A DNA stretch of 64,000 nucleotides, taken from contig NZ_LT827014.1 of the NCBI RefSeq assembly GCF_900169075.1, positions 1,099,570 through 1,163,569 on the forward strand. Reading direction: 5' to 3'. A model generated the notes under the pieces. The model saw only the letters and a list, made by a program, of their open reading frames with translations, searched no databases and was not told where the DNA came from. The translations under genes and the position numbers were made by a program. Of the stretch, positions 61,301-64,000 are shown in pieces (within the stretch, counting starts at the first letter, position 1; every line of letters starts with the position of its first letter). Source of the DNA: Chryseobacterium phocaeense. Lineage in GTDB: Bacteria > Bacteroidota > Bacteroidia > Flavobacteriales > Weeksellaceae.

Positions 61301-62390
61301 GATCATGCCAATTAATGATTTCAGGATTGATCTGAGTGCCCTGCATAATTACAACAGGAACTTCTCTCAGACCGGATTCAACAACCGTAATAATCTTCGG
61401 ACAGCTAATCATGATTATGCATTTGCCAATGATCAGGTGACCTATTCCAATTCTGTGGTACTTCTTAAAACATCGTTCAAAGAAACCCAGGCAGTTTATC
61501 AGGCGATCCGGGCTAATGCAATGGCACTTTCCCGTCAGATGGGAATTGGAGAAGTGCTGAATAGTGATGGTTTTGCCGATCACTATAGTATTGCCAATGC
61601 TTATGTATTGATTCCCGCATTCAGGGCGGCTGTAGAAGGCAAATCCGTTAAGCAGATGGGGAATGCCAGAAAAGCCGGAATACCTATTCCAAACTGGAAA
61701 GTTACTTATTCCGGTTTAAGGAATCTTCCGATTATTAACGGGCAGTTTTCTAAATTTGATATACTTCATGGATATACGGCAACCTATACGGCTACAGGAA
61801 TCCAGTCAAGTATTGATTACTTTAACAGAATTTCAGGTGGAAATGCATTTGATGTGAATAATGATTATATCAATCCGTTTACCTTCTCGCAGGTAGGTTA
61901 TGTAGAATCCTTCTCACCGCTGATCGGTATAGATGTTACCATGAGAAACAATATGCAGTTCGGAATTCAGTATAACAGAAACAGAATGTTATTGCTTGGA
62001 TTGGTAAACCATACCCTGACTGAAGATTCCAATACGGAATATGTAGTAAGGCTGGGATATATTGTGAAGAACTTCAGATTAGGAATGGCCAACACAAGAG
62101 GGTCAAGAGGAAAAGGAAGCGATCTAAACATCAGGGGAGATATTTCACTTAGAGACAGCAAAACCTCTATCATGAATATCCTGTTAAATGATTCACAGAT
62201 CACCGGAGGCCAGAAACTCATGAATATTAAAATTTCTGCAGACTACAATGTATCTGAAAATCTAAACCTGAGAGTATTCTACGAACAGATGACATCCAAG
62301 TATAAAATATCAACAGCATTCCCACTGTCTACCATTAGAGCCGGATTGTCTGCTACCTTTACATTTGGGGACTCAGGCGGTGGTTTCTAA
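55365..62390 (+). CDS. sprA: T9SS outer-membrane translocon SprA
   Basis: 2341 residues, close to the ~2400 of Flavobacterium johnsoniae SprA. Signal peptide LKILLFLSFLCMSVTTFAQQ. SprA is the very large beta-barrel pore through which T9SS cargo leaves; the T9SS-tailed proteins in this window (14489, 24143, 29474) would use it. Many Tyr/Asn-rich beta strands through the length. No ATG is available near the signal peptide: the start is TTG 55365 or GTG 55368, only 3-6 bases after the ruvA stop, so translation is probably coupled to ruvA. Ends in FTFGDSGGGF. Confidence 0.95.
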   Translation: MVANNKHLKILLFLSFLCMSVTTFAQQVRDTAIIKKDYALADPTRYEAFYDIKTGMYYVYPKIGNTFTGPPTAMSPEEYKEFMLATQSRAYYKEKSDKYNLLFRRDRSDARKKGLIPALMINNRLFETIFGSNKIEIIPSGYASLDFAGLYQKIDNPLILPQNRTSFNFDIDQRIQLGLLGKVGENLQLKANYDTQSGFAFENRMNLVWQAKGSWKDLQTKGLGDVDKPNAGGEDKIIKRVEFGNVNMPLSTSLIRGSQSLFGVKTEFQLGKTYGTVVLSQQQGEARNIVVQGGGVMNNFKVNAIDYEDNQHFFLGHYFLDKYDNSLLNYPQISSTINITRLEVWVLDQGNSNLAYQKSIVGIRDLGEGASGLPDNSQNGLYQSISAAIGPREAGKNYATTFQGQMFPGSTQPYDNGEQFIFNTKARRLNANEYTLQPQLGYISLNQKLNENQLLAVSYSYTDGTNKVYKVGEFSEESPVLVTKVLRVNNKVNTQSPMWDLMMKNIYSIDAGQVAQDGFILNVFYRDPKTGGKVNYLPGTAVQDKNLLKLFNWDRLNMNGDVQASSGVVGDGIFDFVNGITIRPETGRIIFTKVKPFGAFMQSQIGSNDQQFVFNDLYTQQKQVASASNLAQRYTIEGRYKGTQGQGISLGAVNVPQGSVKVSANGVQLTEGVDYTVDYMLGTVTIINENVKQSGQAINISLENQLTFNTQRKRFLGLNLERRFSENFILGGTVVNYSESPLTQKVNYGQEAVNNTMAGINMMYNNQVPFLTRLTDKIPLINTEAPSNLNFKMEAAYLLPGLNKGTNDQSYVDDFEQTTSKISLKEPAAWSLASRPEKNLAAPFNGAPADDALTSGYGRGLLSWYNIDPRFWGVGGRAPAGITPQSVSNHASRRVQYSEIYNNRDFVAGEQTFTNTLDISYYPQEKGPYNVNPGSETASSRWAGIMRPISVSNFVNSNIEYVEFWMMDPYADGNTLGDRARLLLQLGNVSEDILKDGKMQYENGLPTPGAPSTTTTSNWGVQPKQPPILYAFSSEGDDRRAQDSGYDGLSSDQEAARFGNTFVNPVTNLADPAVDDFVFFMSDRFTGNQASSLVQRYKYFRNPEGNSQANSLEVASQTPDAEDINKDYNLDQTESYNEYIVRLDKPSLALGTNNIVDVKTVKATFQNGQTSDVKWYLFRIPVSKYAETEAEGEKSASVLNNVRFARLMMTGFENTSTIRFGTMDLVRSDWRRYPNKIASPTVSSDQEGVGIAENNNFEVGSVNIEENALNQPPYVLPPGIDRQVLSGNAGAQRQNEASLYMKVDNLAGEARGVFKNTTLDMRRYKKLKLFVHAQDPTDRTQGLDQDSKFFIRFGSDATDNYYEYESSMMLTPKLATAPLEIWPIENNIDFDIQNFVDAKIRRDKSTNNIVNREQDPVFGDENKRIYIKGRPSLGNVTTIMIGVRNTSRLNSITRILWVNEIRLSEIENDGGYAGNASLNFNLGDFATVNTNASYTSVGFGNIDSKPAERNQSTQSAFSINTAVNVDKFLPEKSGMKIPLNYSYSQTIEDPKYNPLDTDVEFSKAANKEQLKKVARTYTQQRSIGIVNMHKERVNPNKKPKFYDIENVSVTAVYNDDYFRDIYTSKNYRQYLRGYVDYNYTFKPWVIKPFNKMISDTAKSTKYLRWVKEFNFNPIPTRLSFRTEIDRNYNELEFRNVEAILSGNTGDSFSAIKNRNFFFGWQYGLGFNFTKSLKLEINSATRTLNDDVDVNGMNNKSIFGNVFRAGRPVLYNHRVQLNYKLPFQYLPYLDFIDAEVGYGMTYNWNARSTALLSSPEGSLGSVGQNTNIIQATATADLPKFFGQFKYFKNISAKLQKRKQEIDSLNNAYTQQWEKKRFRYKKYKFKNKLTVLQSTAFLLTSFKQLDINYSENNGTVLPGLLSAPNMYGYGQTLGGPTIGFLFGSQADIRRTVLENGWVSDSPYMTDPYVKMSTRELRANLQIMPINDFRIDLSALHNYNRNFSQTGFNNRNNLRTANHDYAFANDQVTYSNSVVLLKTSFKETQAVYQAIRANAMALSRQMGIGEVLNSDGFADHYSIANAYVLIPAFRAAVEGKSVKQMGNARKAGIPIPNWKVTYSGLRNLPIINGQFSKFDILHGYTATYTATGIQSSIDYFNRISGGNAFDVNNDYINPFTFSQVGYVESFSPLIGIDVTMRNNMQFGIQYNRNRMLLLGLVNHTLTEDSNTEYVVRLGYIVKNFRLGMANTRGSRGKGSDLNIRGDISLRDSKTSIMNILLNDSQITGGQKLMNIKISADYNVSENLNLRVFYEQMTSKYKISTAFPLSTIRAGLSATFTFGDSGGGF

Positions 62391-62409
62391 ACAAAATAAA
62401 ATAAACAGT

Positions 62410-62440
62410 AAATGTCCTTCAATTTTGAAGGACATTTTTT
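62410..62440 (+). terminator. Terminator after sprA
   Basis: aaatgtccttcaa-tt-ttgaaggacattt, perfect 13-bp arms, T-run. Confidence 0.95.
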
Positions 62441-62450
62441 ATATCCTATA

Positions 62451-62481
62451 TTTGAAGCTAGTATTATTTTGAATACATTTG
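62451..62481 (+). promoter_or_regulatory. Promoter of gcvH
   Basis: -33 TTTG (62451-62454), 19-base spacer, -7 TACATTTG (62474-62481). Confidence 0.8.
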
Positions 62482-62499
62482 TATAAAATAAAAATTAAA

Positions 62500-62877
62500 A
62501 TGAATACACCATCAGAATTAAAGTACACGAAAGATCACGAATGGATCAAGATTGAAGGAAATGTTGCTACCATCGGTATTACAGACTTCGCACAGGGAGA
62601 GCTTGGCGATATCGTATATGTAGATGTAGATACGGTAGATGATGATCTTGAAGGTGGAGCTGTTTTCGGAAGTGTAGAAGCGGTAAAGACTGTTTCAGAT
62701 TTATTCCTGCCTATTGCCGGAAAAGTAATTGAATTTAATTCAGACCTTGAAGATCAGCCCGAGCTGCTAAATACAGACCCATATGGAGACGGATGGATCA
62801 TTAAATTAGAGCTTGCTGATGGTGCAGACCAGTCAGAACTTCTTACAGCAGAAGAATATCAGGCTATCATTGGATAA
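62500..62877 (+). CDS. gcvH: Glycine cleavage system H protein
   Basis: 125 residues from ATG 62500 (MNTPSELKYTKDHEW), after the promoter at 62451-62481; the earlier ATG at 62479 would lie in the promoter. Lipoyl-lysine Lys63 in GSVEAVKTVSD. Carries the aminomethyl group between the P, T and L proteins. Other gcv genes are not in the window. The stop overlaps the VanZ-like start by 8 bases. Confidence 0.95.
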   Translation: MNTPSELKYTKDHEWIKIEGNVATIGITDFAQGELGDIVYVDVDTVDDDLEGGAVFGSVEAVKTVSDLFLPIAGKVIEFNSDLEDQPELLNTDPYGDGWIIKLELADGADQSELLTAEEYQAIIG

Positions 62878-63229
62878 GATTTCAAAAATATTCAGTAAGA
62901 TATTGCCCATTTATTGGGCATTTCTTACTTATATGCTCCTCAAGCCGGGTACAGAGAACCAGGAATACTGGTTTATGTTCTCCGGGATTGATAAAGTTCT
63001 GCATGTGAGCATATTTGCAATGCTTGGGTTCTCCTTCATTGCTGCTTTCCCCAAAATCAAATTCTCATATTTCTTTCAGATCATCCTTATATATGCCTTT
63101 CTTACGGAAATCTTTCAGGAAGAAATGGGACTGGGCAGATCCATGGAGTCTCTGGATATTGTGGCTGATACCATCGGATGCCTGATCGGGTATTATATTT
63201 ATAAGGTATTGGTTAAACGTTTTTTCTAG
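62870..63229 (+). CDS. VanZ-like membrane protein
   Basis: 119 residues from a TTG at 62870 (LDKISKIFSKILPIYWAFLTYMLL). Four membrane segments with VanZ features: GIDKVLHVSIFAMLGF and AFLTEIFQEEMGLGRSMESLDIVADTIGCLIGYYIY. Family role unclear (teicoplanin resistance in one case). Overlaps gcvH by 8 bases, a common gcvH-vanZ order in Flavobacteriia. Confidence 0.82.
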   Translation: MDKISKIFSKILPIYWAFLTYMLLKPGTENQEYWFMFSGIDKVLHVSIFAMLGFSFIAAFPKIKFSYFFQIILIYAFLTEIFQEEMGLGRSMESLDIVADTIGCLIGYYIYKVLVKRFF

Positions 63230-63600
63230 GTTAAACATCATTATATTCATATTTGAAGATTGGGGATAACTCCGGATCTTTCGCAATGACTTTTAAACTG
63301 TTCAATTCAATTCTTGCGCTTATTCAATAGCGGTTGGCTTTAGCCCGCTTTCACTATTAATAAAATAAAACGGCTTTAACCAAACTTAATCCATTCCAGG
63401 ATAATAATTGAATAACTAAAAATCTGCATCATTTGCCAGATCTGCGAGAGATTTCCCCCAACCCTGCTTAATCTTAGCCTTCATCTTCACCTCATTCTCG
63501 ACTCCTCTTACTTGTAAACAACAATTGTTAATAACTCTAACTTTGATATATGTAATTTTAAACCAGAACCTTACAAGAATACTTATCCCCAATCCTCGCT
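63230..63600. other. Gene-free region with repeat-like fragments
   Basis: No credible gene. At 63325-63385 ggttggctttagcccgctt and cggctttaaccaaac resemble dispersed repeats (ggct-tt-agcc core). At about 63421-63460 atctgcatcatttgccag and atctgcgagagatttcc form another low-complexity repeat-like stretch. Confidence 0.5.
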
Positions 63601-63626
63601 GTATATGAATTTTATGTTAAATAAAC

Positions 63627-63658
63627 TTGTTTTGTGTGTAGATAAGGATGTATCTTTG
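63627..63658 (+). promoter_or_regulatory. Tandem promoter P1 (probable rRNA operon)
   Basis: TTG at 63627-63629, -7 TATCTTTG at 63651-63658. Confidence 0.65.
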
Positions 63659-63776
63659 CCCCACTGAAAACGAGAGTATTTGGTAAGCGCAGGAGAGCTA
63701 TTAAAGAAGCGAAATTATTTAAACTACTTAAAAAGGATACAAAGAAAAAAGCTTTTAATTTTTATTCAGATAAAAG

Positions 63777-63806
63777 TTGTGGGATTTAAAAAAGTTTGTA
63801 TCTTTG
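63777..63806 (+). promoter_or_regulatory. Tandem promoter P2 (probable rRNA operon)
   Basis: TTG 63777-63779, 19-base spacer, -7 TATCTTTG 63799-63806. The gtttgtatctttgcag context is typical of strong promoters in this group. Confidence 0.75.
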
Positions 63807-63903
63807 CAGTCCGGTTCGCCGGGGCGCAGGAGTAGATAAGGATAGGGTTTTTAAAAGAGGTTAAGGTTACTAAAAAAAAACTTTAAAATTTTCTTCAAAA
63901 ACA

Positions 63904-63935
63904 TTTTGTCATTAGAAAATAAATAATTACTTTTG
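63904..63935 (+). promoter_or_regulatory. Tandem promoter P3 and start of rRNA leader
   Basis: TTTTG 63904-63908, 19 bases, -7 TACTTTTG 63928-63935. Downstream, aaagttctttattaaagcgg (63967-63986) resembles a boxA-type antitermination element as in rRNA leaders. The 16S gene itself would begin beyond the right edge. Confidence 0.6.
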
Positions 63936-64000
63936 CAACCGCAAATAAGGAACAGAACGACAGAAAAAAGTTCTTTATTAAAGCGGAAAGAACAAAGATC

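Noticed and set aside
62813-62869. Earlier start of the VanZ-like gene
   Set aside because: It would overlap gcvH by 65 bases and add charged residues not expected before the first membrane helix; TTG 62870 is more credible.
1-64000. CRISPR array or cas genes
   Set aside because: No series of short, evenly spaced repeats and no Cas-like protein was seen.

Overview
The window is a stretch of chromosome from a member of the Bacteroidota, most likely Flavobacteriia of the Chryseobacterium/Weeksellaceae kind. I infer this from AT-rich DNA, promoters of the TTG-N19-TAnnTTTG type, almost no Shine-Dalgarno sequences, many MKK/MRK-type signal peptides, type IX secretion (T9SS) sorting tails, and the T9SS translocon gene sprA. 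No species call is possible without a database search.

Region by region. (1) 1-12129 is a phenylacetate degradation (paa) cluster, all on +: paaC (cut by the window edge), an alpha/beta hydrolase, paaD, a beta-helix protein, paaG, paaH, paaI, paaJ, paaY, a secreted esterase and a three-domain paaZ. Two genes interrupt the expected order, and the beta-helix gene is bracketed by paaD and a degenerate second copy of the paaD 3' end. The gaps between paa genes are filled with imperfect palindromes. (2) 12130-17546 holds a REP-type (Y1) transposase with a perfect palindrome inside its own frame, two standalone genes (DUF4241, SMUG2-like), a T9SS cargo, two tandem tail-collar proteins and a second crotonase. 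(3) 17691-22981 is a membrane/stress-like cluster with a winged-helix regulator whose candidate operator (ACTTTG-N5-CAAAGT) overlaps two promoters. It also carries a metallophosphoesterase, a Coq4-like protein and several membrane proteins. (4) 23035-33148 is mostly housekeeping: lipoproteins, an ACT protein, a T9SS protease, dtd, greA, HIT, clpX, a large T9SS protein, a TlpA-like protein and tRNA-Met. (5) 33361-39332 holds two operons driven by promoters of identical layout (TACGTA-N4-TACGTA-N22-TAGnTTTG): tyrosinase + DUF2182, and an unknown 579-residue protein + a CxxCH lipoprotein. (6) 39356-45608, on -, is a peptide export island: HlyD, three Cys-rich double-glycine-leader peptides, a C39-peptidase ABC exporter, and a C39-like/VKOR/thioredoxin fusion. 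A fourth peptide sits alone at 54409. (7) 46195-64000: a candidate small RNA, DUF3810, a sugar MFS transporter, PlsC-like and GtrA-like proteins, a kinase, malic enzyme, ruvA-sprA, gcvH, a VanZ-like gene, and at the right edge three tandem promoters that probably begin an rRNA operon.

The two most interesting systems are the peptide island, where secretion, leader cleavage and disulfide formation are encoded side by side and a conserved leader element precedes each island peptide and one tail-collar gene; and the co-regulated copper/heme pair of operons, which suggests an undescribed oxidative pathway around a tyrosinase.
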